Shown: one piece after another, positions 1-12,012 of the stretch
Layout: each line of letters starts with the position of its first letter
Numbering within the stretch: position 1 is the stretch's first letter
Source: Deinandra increscens subsp. villosa
Taxonomy: Eukaryota; Streptophyta; Magnoliopsida; Asterales; Asteraceae
Direction of reading: 5' to 3'
NCBI GenBank assembly: GCA_039602395.1
Contig: JBCNJP010000012.1
Span: forward strand, 26,106,396 to 26,170,395
Length of the DNA stretch: 64,000 nucleotides
The notes under the pieces: generated by a model
Told to the model about the DNA's origin: nothing
Seen by the model: the letters and a program-made list of their open reading frames with translations, nothing else
The model's database searches: none
Translations under genes and position numbers: made by a program

Positions 1-1710
1 TAATGCTATATATACGTGCAATTATCTGATTTCTATGTGCATTAGACTTAATTTGTTGAAATTAGGTAAACTTACGTACGAACATAGACAATTTTAGTCC
101 GACAACCTTTACCCGTAATGGATATCAACTTGAAGTTCCGCGACTATTCCGGATGGAACTTCAATAACAAGAAATTTCATAAATATTGTTTTGTGGAATT
201 TTAATATAAAATAGTCATTATATATTTTCAAAACATTACGTTGTGTCAAGACGTATTTTAAACAAAACATTCATTCGAACGGCAAGTCCTTTCAATTAAA
301 ACAATTTCATATGCCAAACTATTTTCCAATTTCAAACAAATAAATATTTAAACATGTCGCCAAAATTTCTAAACAAGAAACGCTCATAACGAGTGAAACA
401 TTAATTCAAAGTTACTAATACATCACATGTGTATGATCAAACAAAAATAATCAAGACTTGTGACATTTCTCGTTCGCTCGAGTTAAACGACATGTTTTAT
501 TGACTTTATATAATCATTCGATTTCACGTCAAAATCAAATTCACGTCCGTTTATCGTTTTGACCCAAACAAATATTCATTGGACTCGTTGTATTGACCCG
601 GACTCACCTTGACCCGACCCGAGACCCGGATCGGCCCAGTGAGCCCAATGGGCCAACCAGACCATTTCCTTTTCTCTTCCATTTTCTTTCCTCTCTGCAG
701 CCTGCATCCTCCGACCCGCTTCTTTTTCTTTCTTGTGGCCCAACCAAGCCGGCCCGTTACCCTTTCTCCCTTCCGACCCAGCCCGTCTCACTTTTTCCTC
801 GGTCCAATGACCCATCCCGATTATTTCATGGGCCCAAACCCATTTCTTTCCCTCTCTTTCTCTCGTACCCGAGTTCGAACCCTCTCTCTTCCCTCTTTTC
901 TTTTTCTTTTCCCGACTTTTCTCCTCTTCCCTTCTTGTTTGGTTCCAACCAGATTTCTCCAACCACACCACCATCTAACCAAACCAATATGCAAATAGAT
1001 TTTGTGGGATATTAGCACATGTCTAATTAGACTATCCTCATCACCCCTAAGTTGCTACCTAGATACCCAACAAAACTCTACAATGGGAGACCAAAATGTC
1101 TCATGAAGTACACAAGAGATTCCTTATACCAATGGGTAAAACCATTACCCAAATCTCTTGTCTCCCACTCCCATCTTTTGAACGGATTTTGGAGATCAAA
1201 ACCACCACCATTTTGCTCACTTTTAGCCAAGAGTCAAATAGATTCAGGAAAGGTTCAAACCATCCTCTATCAATCTTTCTTTTCTTGATTCGAGCTCACC
1301 CAAACCGACCCCATTCGATTCCTTCTAAAACCGAACCAAGCTAAGCCACTTGCATCATCTTATAAACCTTATACTATCTCATTTCTACACTTAGTTGTTT
1401 CAAGAACCAACAAACACACTTTCTCTTCTTCTCTTCTAACTTTCAGCCTCCATTAAACCACCACTATCACCACCAATTTCCACCATTCTAACACCCATTC
1501 CAAGCTTCTAATCACTTCTAGTTTCATCTAATCTTAGGGTAATTCTATAATCATCTTCATTTCTTCGTTATTTCTTTCTAATCATCCATTTTATCATTCT
1601 AGTCTCATTTTTCTCATCATGTTCATAACCATCCTTTCATCATCATCTTCCTAACTCAAAGATCAAGGGTGGGTTTGGAGCTAAACCGGAAGCTTGTTCA
1701 ACAACCCACT
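1..1710 (+). repeat. 5' LTR, upstream part (truncated by window start)
   Basis: This stretch aligns with 13875-15600 with scattered substitutions and small indels. It contains a C/T-rich block (about 640-960) and a run resembling an LTR leader near 1650-1710. The short open frames here (for example 576-1018 on both strands) recur in the other LTR copy and are low-complexity translations of the pyrimidine tract, not genes. After 1710 the 3' copy ends, so LTR membership of 1711-8474 is inferred only from the primer site position. Confidence 0.88.
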
Positions 1711-2875
1711 TAAGTCATAACCGATCAAGAGGAAGCTTAAGTGAGAAACCCTTACTTTTTCCTAATTATTTGCATGTTTCTTTCCATATTTTGTCACAAA
1801 TCATGTTCATGATTTAAGTCTTGATGTTATTGTTTGATGATATACTAGCAAATCATGTTGTTAGTAGAATAATACACACTTTGATGTAACTAGAATATTG
1901 TTTTGATCATGATTTTTAGAAAATATAAGCACTAAATGTATGTTTATCTTTGAAAAGTCTTATGTTTGATGACAAGATTTAAAAATCATAACATGCTATG
2001 AGTTCTTAACATTCTAAGTATGTTTAATCTAATGAGGAGTCATTTTATCTTATTAGAAAAATAATGGTATGGAAAATACATAAATTTCTAAGAGATGAAT
2101 AAGATGACACATATAAATATGTGTCATAAAATATGTGTCACATATGAATTGGCAAAAGTTAGCCATAACATATGATTTGGTTATTAAACTTAAAAACAAA
2201 TATGTTGACAAATATGTTATGTGGTCATTTTAAGTTTTTAAAATGATATTTTCTTAAAAAGACCACTAAACACTAAAAGAAATTTCATAATGTATTTTAT
2301 GTCATAAAAATCATAAAATATGAATTTCTAGTAAAAATAAATATGAAAAACCTTATGACAAGTTGTGACCTAATAAACATGTGTTAGCAAGTTTCCAAAA
2401 CAAATTCTAAAGTCACATTTTGAACCAAAGTGTTAAACGATAAAAAACCGGAGTAATCGGAACCCGTAACGCGACTTTTCAAACTAAAATAATTAATATT
2501 TTTGAACATATTTAAGATCTGGTCCAGAACTTAAGAAACACACATTTTTATATATAAAAATGTTCCATGAAGTTCAAAAATGGAAAATAATATTTTAGAG
2601 GTAAACCAGACAAAAACTGTGACTTTTGATGACACAAAAACGTCAACTTTCACAAGTTAAACTCACACCGACACACTTGGCAACTTAAAACTATAAAACA
2701 CATTAAAGCGGGTCCGTAAATATCTTCTAAGAGTTTGGGAAACTCAAAAGGTCATAAGACAAGTCTTAACGATTAAACCGGCAAAACCGGGTAACAACTA
2801 GATTAACCGACATTCAAATTCTTACAAAATATAACCTCTATATTTTGAAATCATTATAAAAATAAGATGGATGAC

Positions 2876-2898
2876 CACCCCCCGCGTTGCTGCGGGGG
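2876..2898. other. GC-rich hairpin, possible Helitron 3'-end relic
   Basis: In an AT-rich setting there is a short hairpin with arms CCCCGC and GCGGGG around a small loop, followed within about ten bases on the + strand by ACTACTAA. Plant Helitrons end in a short GC hairpin followed by CTRR. The match is weak: no 5' TC end was found, and the base after CTAA is A rather than the usual T. It sits at the left edge of the proposed foreign block. Confidence 0.25.
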
Positions 2899-3343
2899 TG
2901 ACTACTAAATGTAAATACGACAGTATGTAAACATAAGAAAGACAGTATGTAAACATAAGAAAGACAAAAGTAGTAGTAGAGTAACATAGGTTTAAGTATT
3001 TTGTTATAGGCCTGGCAAATCACATAGGACAAAAGTCAGGTGCTTCTTACAAAAGACTACCAAAATATGCAGGCAACAGATAACTACCAAATCATGCAGC
3101 TAATGATTAGTTGCAATCTTTATCATTCTTCTTTAGATATGAGAACAGCTTTGAAGTTGAAGTCACATTGGATACGAATTTGTTACTATGTCTACATATC
3201 AGATAGTGTTATATGTAATTACATAAAATAATATACTAATACCTTCCACTGTTTTTTCATATTTTCTTTAAAAATAGCATCAGAAAGTAAGAGTTCTTGT
3301 TGCCTTCCACGGTTTCATGGAATGACATACAAAAGAGAAGTTG

Positions 3344-3451
3344 TTAATCCCACACACAATAATCATGAGCTGAATATGTAAATTCATTACAAATATCCAT
3401 AACCTCACACTTAAGCAGGGGACACAATGTTTCTTTCTTCATGTGTGCAAC
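3344..3451 (-). pseudogene. Possible terminal exon of a captured gene fragment
   Basis: On the minus strand a pyrimidine-rich stretch ending TTTGCAG precedes 3451, and the frame in phase with the upstream lipoyl-like exon stays open for 35 codons to a TAA at 3344-3346. The peptide begins VAHMKKETLCP and resembles no family I recognise. It could equally be intron read as an exon. It is listed because its splice phase agrees with the two upstream pieces. Confidence 0.25.
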
Positions 3452-3886
3452 CTGCAAACACCAAGAGACAGCAGTAAGCCCGTTGCAAGTTACAATGGGT
3501 CAAAACAATGCACAAGTGTTATCTCAAGCCCCAACTTACAACTGTCATAATCTTATGTAAACAATGGATGAAGACAATCTTTCTTCATGGGCATAGCTAT
3601 AGTAAAGCAATAAACCAATAAAACATACATATATATAAAGGTCACAAATAAACAATGTGCATAAATAGGAATCCCTTGTTTGTAAGCTTTGTGGCACCTA
3701 ATTCCGACACCGAAACAGATCATGAAACATTGATCAAGGAGGACACTAAAGAATGATTAAAATGACATAGGAACAGAATATAACATACCTAAGACTCCAG
3801 GTCAAAATTCAGGACTTAAATGGGAATTTGAAGTAACATATAACAGGAGAAACGTGATCCTGTAATCATATCAAAATAAAATAAAC

Positions 3887-3979
3887 CTCGCTAACTTTCA
3901 TTTCTTTCGCTCCATCTCGCTGTATAATCTTAGCTACATATCCTTCATGCATATGTTCCATTTGTATAGTGACTTTATC
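3887..3979 (-). pseudogene. Exon-like fragment resembling a lipoyl domain of dihydrolipoamide acetyltransferase (PDC-E2)
   Basis: The 93-bp minus-strand segment is bounded by a good acceptor (TTGTTACAG) and donor (GAG|GTTTAT) and encodes 31 residues without a stop. It contains the run EGYVAKIIQRDGAKEMKVSE, which closely resembles the second half of the lipoyl domain of plant pyruvate dehydrogenase E2 subunits, a mitochondrial or plastid enzyme that carries the swinging lipoyl arm. The DK at its start sits where the lipoylated lysine of the DKA motif would be. The first half of the domain, the E3-binding domain and the catalytic domain are absent, so this is a fragment, most simply a captured or transduplicated exon inside the retrotransposon LTR. 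The family assignment is by eye. Confidence 0.6.
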
Positions 3980-4565
3980 CTGTAACAAATCAATGTACTT
4001 GTTAGCATTAAATTTTATGACTGTACAAATTTTTTCTCTTTAGAACCATGATAAGTAGAAATCCAAAGATGAAGGAGATATACTAAACTTCATAGGGATG
4101 TGCCTATTTTCTTATCAAATATGTTATATCAAAATGTCTTTTTTAATCTACTCAAAATTTGCATTTTATTCTAGCTGTTTAATATTGAACTATTATTTTG
4201 CCACTCATAACAACCGAAAATTGTTCCACAGCAACAATTTATATAAGAATTCTGACAGGTGGTGCATGATGCACATGAAAGTAAAGAAAACAAATCGAAC
4301 TAAACCTTTAAAAAACTTAACTTCTCTATATATTCAGTAAAGATAAAATAGGGCTGACTCGTATGTTATAAGATATAGCATTTAAGGTTCATCTAAGTGA
4401 GAACTATAAAATACTTGAAAACAATTAAAGAACACATGAGAACAAAATTGTTCTTTTATTAACCAAACATCAAAAAGTGTTCTTTTACCACTAGTTATTC
4501 TTGATTCTCAACTGAATCTTCCATAGAATAAGTATGATAAACTGATAAAATTTAGTTGTTCAAAC

Positions 4566-4613
4566 CTGTATAGGAGAAGGAAGACTAATCTCAAGCTTTT
4601 TGGTGACCATCTC
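4566..4613 (-). pseudogene. Small exon-like piece upstream of the lipoyl-like exon
   Basis: On the minus strand ATTATTGCAG precedes 4613 and CAG|GTTTGA follows 4566, giving a 48-bp phase-0 exon encoding EMVTKKLEISLPSPIQ. It is in the same orientation and phase as the lipoyl-like exon 590 bases downstream. I do not recognise the peptide. It does not supply the missing first half of the lipoyl domain. Confidence 0.35.
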
Positions 4614-7100
4614 CTGCAATAATTTTGTAATAGACAATAAGACTATGCTTAAATGGAATAAATGACACTCTTTGAGGCATCAAAGTGAATGTACTAATTA
4701 GTAGACTAAATTAAGAAAGACATTTTGATACAACATACTTGATAAGAAAATGGGCACTTCCCTTAGTCTACACCCTATAGATACCTTCAAAGTTTGAATG
4801 AACATAAAGAAATGCAATATCCCATGATATATAAGACTAAAACTAAAAGATGTCAAACAACAATGAACTCGACTTGTATCTGAATTGCCTAAATTAGTTT
4901 TGAATTGATTTGGAATAATTGAATATAAAAACGAATGAAACCTGTACATAACAAAACAAATCACATCACACATTATTCCACAACAATACAACTTGAAACA
5001 AATTACATTATATATTACATGAAATGAAGATTGGGAATAAGCAAATAAAAGATATGTGATCGACAAACTCAAAATCACATCAAATTAAGCAAAATACTTT
5101 TTTACGTGACATGGAAACTCTGCTTTTTAAAAAGCTCATAAACTTTAGTAGCAATCAATTAGCAATTTGCTTGACTGACCTACCACTGCCTAAATATTGG
5201 TTGATATGAAGTGAGATTTTGATATTCTGAAGTTAAAAAATAACATTTTGATCTAACCTAAGTTGCTTAAATTCATTGTCATTCAAGAAAGCCTAATAAA
5301 AATATACACTAACAAATTATTATAACACTAAAGGTAATTTTAAATCAAGCATCAAAAGTACACCTAATTCTACGTCTCCCAAGTAATCAATGTAAATAAA
5401 AATATATTCTACACAAAACTTTGTAGGTTAGAACTACGTGTGTATAGATTATAGATTGAAGATTTTAAATCATTAAGATATTAAATAATTATTTGGAGAA
5501 AGAAGTGAAAAAATTAATTATTTGCAGAGACTATAAAAAAGATCAAGAGAAAAAAGTGTTTAAAATCTCTATAAGATCAATTCATGCTTTTTGTCCATTT
5601 GAATTGCTGAGATTGCAGGCAATTGATTTCGTCTCTATGCTTATCATTTTTTACAGAATAACACAAATAATATGTGAAAAAGATCAAGGGTTTGGTTCTT
5701 TGCGTTGCAGACAGAGATGAAGCTAATTTATTTGTGTTGTTCTGTGCATACCAACCTTGATCTTTTTAACATGCAACTGAAACAAACAAAACTAACCAAA
5801 ATAGATAAAACACCATCAAAACTAAATGGAAGCATACCAACCGGGTATAATTAGAAGCTGTAATAAATATTACAAAAGTGTTCACCCACAATTTCAAGAC
5901 TGCAATAGTGAAGAGATGAGGTAGAAACAGTAAAATAACCCAATCATCCCCAAAATCAAGCAATTCGTATCACAGAGCGGCTAGGGTAATTAACCAAATC
6001 ATCCCCAAATTAAAGATATTCATACCACGGAACGACGAGAACATACAATGAAAAACAATAAAGAAGAGATAATCGAGATGAACCTGACTAAAAAAATATA
6101 AAGAATCCATTACCTGATAGCACAAATACGTCATTTGCAGCCATGCAAATTAAATCTGTAAACCATTCTCCAATCTACTAATTCAAAGCTTCATATAAAA
6201 TTAGGGTTCCTCAATGAAACTGAAAACACCAAATCCATAACAGTTGAAGGTGTAATGCATTAGACCCAAATAAAACATAAATGAAGCATCTTTGAAATTG
6301 TAATACATATAAACCCTAGGTTGCACGGGAACTGCTACTACCACAGAAAAACATTCGCAATGAAAATCAAATTAGAAAATCGAATACCGACCATCATCCG
6401 AGGAAAATACAGATCATCGAGTGTGACAATCTCCGACAGTCGATCGATATCGATCCATACATCCGGGCGTCTAAAGACGATGTGTAGCAGAAGACGACGA
6501 TATGAAACATCGGCGAGGATATCGCTGATATCTTAGAGCAGGGGCGATGTTCTGAAGTTATAACCAGACAGTGGAAACACGAGGCTCAGTAACTACTGGT
6601 ACTTTAGGCCAGAGTGTACCGAGTATACGTGTTTTACGAATGAAACATTATTTATCATATGGACGATGATTGGACGAAGAAACTTTATGGGGCTATATAG
6701 TGTCGTGGATCGAGCCACCACTAAATGCTTTATATATATATTGACTTTTAGTCCCCATTCTCAGCGTTATCTGGCTCACGCCCACGCCAAAAAATTCCAT
6801 GATACCGCCACATAACGTCTCTAGCGTAGTAGGACAAGGTGCTGTCAAGAGCGATATGAAGCAATTTTGAGGCAACATAAGGCCAGAACTAACGGATAGC
6901 TTTATACACAAAGAAAAACAGTGGACGTGAGAAAGAGAAGACACGTGGTACACACGGGTCATGAAAAGGGCTGGCTGCAAATCTCACAATAAAAGAGGGA
7001 CCAAAAACGTAAAGAAACACAAAATCTGTGGCCGATTTAAAAAAAAACAAAAAGAAGACTATTCATCTTCTAATTTTTATTGTTATATTTAATAATAAAT
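4614..7100 (-). other. Rest of the foreign block, possible captured promoter and 5' region
   Basis: No open frame looks coding. On the minus strand the block passes from a GC-richer segment (about 6540-6320), which includes a CCTAGGGTTTATATG string like a plant 5' leader, to AT-rich intron-like DNA containing several short pyrimidine-AG acceptor-like sites (for example before 5786). Together with the exon-like pieces at 4613-3344 this could be a captured gene 5' part read right to left. Nothing firmer can be said. Confidence 0.3.
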
Positions 7101-8478
7101 ATTTTTATGTATCAAAGTAGTTTTCATAAAACGCGACGAATACCGTGTATTGACGCACGGGAGAAGCGCACGTTCGAACCTTAATAAATGAAAGTCTTTA
7201 TTTATTATTTTTATGGGTTCAAAACTTTATAAATCTTTGATAAAATTAAATATTTACACTTTTCGTATCATTTTATAAAAATAAATATATTATTCAATAT
7301 AATACTTTCTACACACGAAAAACCAAATATTATTTATTTATTCAAATAAATAATAATCCTCCACAACTTAATATTATTTATTTTCTAATAAATAATAACT
7401 TAAGATTTCCATCAATATCATAGGGTAATAACTGTCAAGACTTAACATCGAACATTGGGTGACGTATTCACTAACCCAAATTAGCCAAACCCTAACACGT
7501 CAGAACATTACTTTGTAGATGTTTGCTAGGCTACGTTCAATTCCATATATGTCTGTCCATCTGCATATCAAGTGAGTTTTTCATGGCCCCTATAACGTTT
7601 TCTGTTTTTTAAACTATGGGAGAGAATTCAATGAATGGCAATTCAAATTCATTCTTGTCTGATATTATTGATAGCTGTAGCACATACAGACTGCATGTTC
7701 TTTTCATACTATCCCAATTTGTGTATTCATGTTGATTCATGTTATATGCCTAAATTTCAACTATTAATTGAATTCAATTAGTTCATTCGAAACGATAGCT
7801 TGTGAATAGATCTATTTGGGTTGACGACCCTGCCCTGACTTGGTTGCTCTAGTCTTGACTCCACGGTTATAGTCAAGGGGTACATGTAGTTATTCTAGTC
7901 GTTCTGTGTACTTGGGATAGGACACTAGGAGTGGGTAATCAGTTAGTTTTGAATTCAAGGTTCATGCTTGATCTTTACAACCACGGTAATTAACCATATA
8001 ATATCATGATGGCCAAACATTTCAAACTTGTTTCAAACATTCAAACTTATTTCAAACATTTACACGTGTCATAAAACCTGTGAGCTCACCAATAATTCTG
8101 TTGACTTTTCAAATTTCTTGAATTCTCAGGTAGCTAATGACGCATATTTATGACTTCAATCTGTGGATCCTGTTTGTCTTGTTCATGGTCTGCCTGCTTG
8201 CATGTTCATGCGGTCATTTTGAAGATTTATTTGCATTACACTAGTAGGATGTTATGTTTTAAAATCTTAAACAAATGTCTTTTGAAACTTTATCATGTTA
8301 TTCCACTACTACTTATTCCGCTGCAACAACTAAATATTTTAAACAAATATTTATGAATAATGTTTCAAAGACAAATGATTTTCCAATTGTTCATTTAGAG
8401 GTCGTTCATTCATAACCATGACCATGATGCCAAACAGTCACACGCCTTCGTTTTGCCATTTCCAGGGTGTGACAGACG

Positions 8479-8497
8479 TGGTATCAAAGCCATGGTT
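8479..8497 (+). promoter_or_regulatory. Primer binding site (tRNA-iMet type)
   Basis: TGGTATCAAAGCCATGGTT starts four bases after the LTR end at 8474. The form is that of the initiator-methionine primer site used by many plant gypsy elements, with one or two changes. It fixes the 5' LTR boundary and the + orientation. Confidence 0.88.
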
Positions 8498-9938
8498 ATA
8501 GTGAATTAGGATGCATCAGTCTGCACCTAGTCTATAATCTAAGCTCTGCATCATCCATTCATGTGTGTGTGCATTCATGCATTGCCTTTTATGTGTGCCA
8601 ACTTGCAAACTGGTTCTGTCTGCTTATTAAAGTAATTGCCTATACATATATATTATACATTTTATTGTTATGACTTGGAATTTGTCACATCACGTCACAC
8701 AAGGAGAATGTCGTGGTACCTTCCGACCCGAAGCTAAAATTTGAGTATACGCTATCGCCGCCAGTTTATATTCGTGCATTTCTGGAGAATACTCCTTCGC
8801 TGTCAGTGACTGAAATGACTATTGTTGAGGATTCACCTCACTGCCCCTCATATAGGAGGGCATTAGAGCCCATTGTTCCCGATGACGAGAGCGATGATAA
8901 CTCGGAAGAATCCATTCCTGATATAATTATTCCACGGGCTGCTATCTTGTCTGCTCTCGAGACACTTTTCTTGTCCCTATCGTTTCTAATTCTGTCCCTA
9001 CCGCTCCTGTTGTGGATCCTTCCACTATTCGATCTCCATCTTTCCATTCGTTTCGATTTCTTCCACCGGTCCTAGGATGATGTACTCTCCTAGGAGGTCT
9101 ATCGTTCAGTAGCATTGTCGTCAGTTTTCTACTTCTGCACCTAATGGTGAGCCTTCCCCTTAGATACAGCGAGTATCTGAATCCCCTGTTCGTTTTTATG
9201 TCCATAAGGTTGCAAAGTCATCCGCCTCTGTTGCTGCCACACCTCTACTGTACTAGACAGTGTTCCTGACTTCCTGTCTGTCTGCCCAACCTTGTTTCCA
9301 TCTATTCTCGTTTATCCAAGCATGACAATGCTATCCGTCAATTGATTTCTGAGTTCGTTCCTTGTTGGTTCATAGTACTATACAGACTCTCGAGTCCCGC
9401 CCTTTGGCGATCGAGGATCGTTCTATCGTTGCTGGATTTGCGATGGACTCTTTGCACGCTCATATGACGAATGTCTCTCATTTTTTTTACTTCCATCACT
9501 TTGCTGATGTTAGAGTCTTCCGAGAGACGTACGCTTGCTATCGAAGAGAGCGTCTTGCTATTTTAGACATTCATGTCCACTATTGCACATGTCGCTTGAA
9601 TATTCCCTATGCCAGCCTTCCCGAGAGGCCCGTACCAGCATGCGACCCGAAGAATGTTGCCGTATTCTTAACTTATTTAATGTATGAAAACTATTATGAA
9701 TTTTGACAATTGGAGTTGCGCCCCCGCATTCTGAAAACCATGTTTGTATGCTCATACTAAACTTGTTGTATTGTCAAGATGGATGTTTTCTAATATTAAT
9801 TACACTGGTATTTCTTTTACTACTGTCTAATGCGACCCTTGTGGTTATGATATATGTTGTGCTTGTTGACATGTAGACTTTATGTTGCCACATATTGTCA
9901 AAGTATTTTCTTATTCACACTCGTGAGTTAAGAAAGAC
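8498..9938 (+). pseudogene. Degenerate leader / start of gag region
   Basis: Only short frames survive, for example 8713-9075, which starts MVPSDPKLKFEYTLSPPVY and has an acidic middle part, and 9362-9706. Their proline, serine and acidic bias is like the poorly conserved amino end of chromovirus gag, but no domain is visible and frames shift repeatedly. The region probably held the untranslated leader and the gag N-terminus. Confidence 0.4.
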
Positions 9939-10500
9939 ATGTCTAGACGACACAAAGGCCCTCGCAATAATCGATTTCCGTCACCTCCACCGCCCCCGCT
10001 AAATGTTGATCAAGTCAAGGCTATGATCGCCCCACGAGTAGCCGATGCCATAGCTACAAACGAAACTTCCCGCACTGCAGGAGGCCGCCGTAAAGGTTCT
10101 CCTAGTGGTAAGACGCCCTGACAGATGTTGGAAAACCCACGATGATGATTACCGAGAATATATTTTCAAGGTTACGTCTGAAATTTCATGTGCCCGAGAA
10201 TGTTCATACAAGGACTTCATGAATTTTAAACCAATCAATTTTAAGGGTACTGAGGGTGCTGTAAATTTTAACCACCGGTTTGAAAAGACCAAATTTGTTT
10301 TTCGTTTTAGCAATTACCCTGTCCACTTCAAGGTCAAGTATGCAGCTTACACGTCATCGACAGTACTCTCACATGGTGGAATTTCCCTGCCAAGTCAATT
10401 GGAACTGATCTGGCTTATGCTATGCCATAGGATGAGATGAAGCAACTGTTAAGAGACGAGTATTTCCCGCACAAAGAAATCCGAAGGCTAGAATTAGAGT
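9939..10500 (+). pseudogene. Gypsy gag remnant
   Basis: A frame starting MSRRHKGPRNNR has a proline run (PPPPPL) followed by NVDQVKAMIAPRVADAIA, the usual opening of plant gypsy gag. After a frameshift, 10105-10440 carries CSYKDFMNFKPINFKGTEGA and an RFEKTKFVFRFSNY run, the retrotransposon capsid region. A zinc knuckle is not recognisable. Frameshifts and stops make it non-functional. Confidence 0.8.
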
Positions 10501-10859
10501 TCTGAGGATTAGCTAATAAACGAATCTAACGTTGCTGCTATACCAAGCGTTTTCATGACTCGCCCATATCTGTTCTGCAATGGTGACACCGTTGTACAAG
10601 AAAAATCAAGCGTTATGTTTAGGGTCTATCTCCTAATGTTCAAGGGAACATGATGTCTTCCAATCCAACCACTCTGCAAAGCGTCGTTCGTTTAACACAT
10701 AATTTGACCAATCAGGCTGTACGTCAAGGCGCATCTTTCGCCAGGAAGGCTTCTAAATCAAAACCCGTTGATGCTTGTTTCCCCTCTTTCTTCATTTGAT
10801 AAGAAATCTGGCCGTAAGCGAAAGCGAAGTCATCATGGCAAGAAACATTCTGAAAAGCG

Positions 10860-11165
10860 ATCTGAGAAGGCCTCCAAGTCTGTAAAGCTTTGTGTCTACT
10901 GATTTTTAGTCCTTTATTTAAAATCACTCCAAGAATGTTAGACACTAAATACTTCGTAGGCCTAGCAGATTGTAGTTAGATTGAGACTGGTAAAGTCTAC
11001 CATGATTGTCCCTTACGTCTTTCCGAATCAATTGTTCAACATTGACTTACTGCCTGTCAAACTGGGAAGTGTCGACATCGTTATCGGCATGGATTGGTTA
11101 TCGGAGAATTACACAGAGATTTTGTCACCAAAAGCAAGTCAAAATGTCATTGATGAATGGTGAAA
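10860..11165 (+). pseudogene. Gypsy aspartic protease remnant
   Basis: The frame 10981-11163 contains FNIDLLPVKLGSVDIVIGMDWLS, where the VIGMDWLS string is the conserved C-terminal part of the retropepsin-like protease of plant gypsy elements. The upstream active-site DSG is not intact. Sequence continues after a frameshift into the RT linker. Confidence 0.75.
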
Positions 11166-12012
11166 CTCTAGTCATCCAAGGTGAAAATAGTGGAGCCAAG
11201 TTAGACATTATACCCCGTAGGAAAGCTAGACAGTATCTTCGTAAAGGATATCACACCATTTTGGCACATATCGCGGAAAAGGATTCGATAGAGAAGTCAC
11301 CAAACGGTGTTCCAATCATTTGTAAGTTTCCGGACATATTACCCTGAGGACTTGCCCGGACTGCGACCGCCTAGGCAAGTAGAATTTCAAATTTGTCTCA
11401 TACCAGGAGCTGCACCTATAGCTCGTTCCCCTCTATCGTCTTGCTCCTTCCGAAATGCAAAAAATATTCAATCAATTACCAAAATTATTAGACAAAGGAG
11501 TCATTCAACCCAGTTATTCCTCTGGGGTGCTCTTGTTCTTTTGTCAAAAAGAAAGATGAATCTTTTTGTATGTGCATTGACTAATCGCGAGCTGAAAAAG
11601 TTAACTGTGTAGAGCCGCTACTTGTTCCCAAGGATTGACGACCTATCTGGATCCACTGAAAGGGTCTGGTCATCACTCTAAGGTCGATATACGTTCTGGT
11701 TATCATTAGTTAAAAGTTTGTGAGGAAGACATTGCGAAAACTGCTTTCGAAACTCGTATGAATTTCTAGTTATGCCCTTTGGCTTGACCAACGCACCAGT
11801 TGCACTCATGGACTTAATGAATTGCGTGTGCAAACCATATTTGGACAAGTTTGTTATTGTGTTCTTAATCTACTCACACGGTAAAGAGGAACACGAATAA
11901 CACTTAAGACTCGTTTTAGAGAAAGAGAAATTGCACGCGAAATTCTCAAAATGCGAATTTTGGCTTCGCAAAGTGCATATCTTAGGTCACATGGTAAACG
12001 AAAGGCATACAC
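11166..12012 (+). pseudogene. Gypsy reverse transcriptase remnant, catalytic Asp pair missing
   Basis: Pieces include KFPDILPEDLPGLRPPRQVEF, the conserved entry into gypsy RT, then DKGVIQPSYSS, RELKKLTV and MPFGLTNAP in changing frames. At about 11850-11880 the reading runs from KFVIVF straight into LIYSHGKEEHE, so the segment that should hold the catalytic aspartates is deleted. The remnant cannot be catalytic regardless of frameshifts. Confidence 0.85.

Larger units (their letters stand above)
1711..8474 (+). repeat. Remainder of 5' LTR, with probable internal insertion
   Basis: The LTR must end at 8474 because the sequence there is GGGTGTGACA followed by GACG and the primer site at 8479. 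That would make the 5' LTR about 8.5 kb, unusually long. AT-rich sequence at 1750-2830 and 7100-8474 looks like ordinary LTR, while 2850-7000 has a different texture with exon-like pieces. I infer a foreign insertion inside the LTR, but neither edge shows a target duplication that I can defend, and the 3' LTR is missing at the matching position. Confidence 0.5.

Noticed and set aside
576..1018. Overlapping frames on both strands in the pyrimidine-rich block
   Set aside because: The same frames recur at 14357-14896 in the other LTR; low-complexity proline/serine or arginine/glutamate translations.
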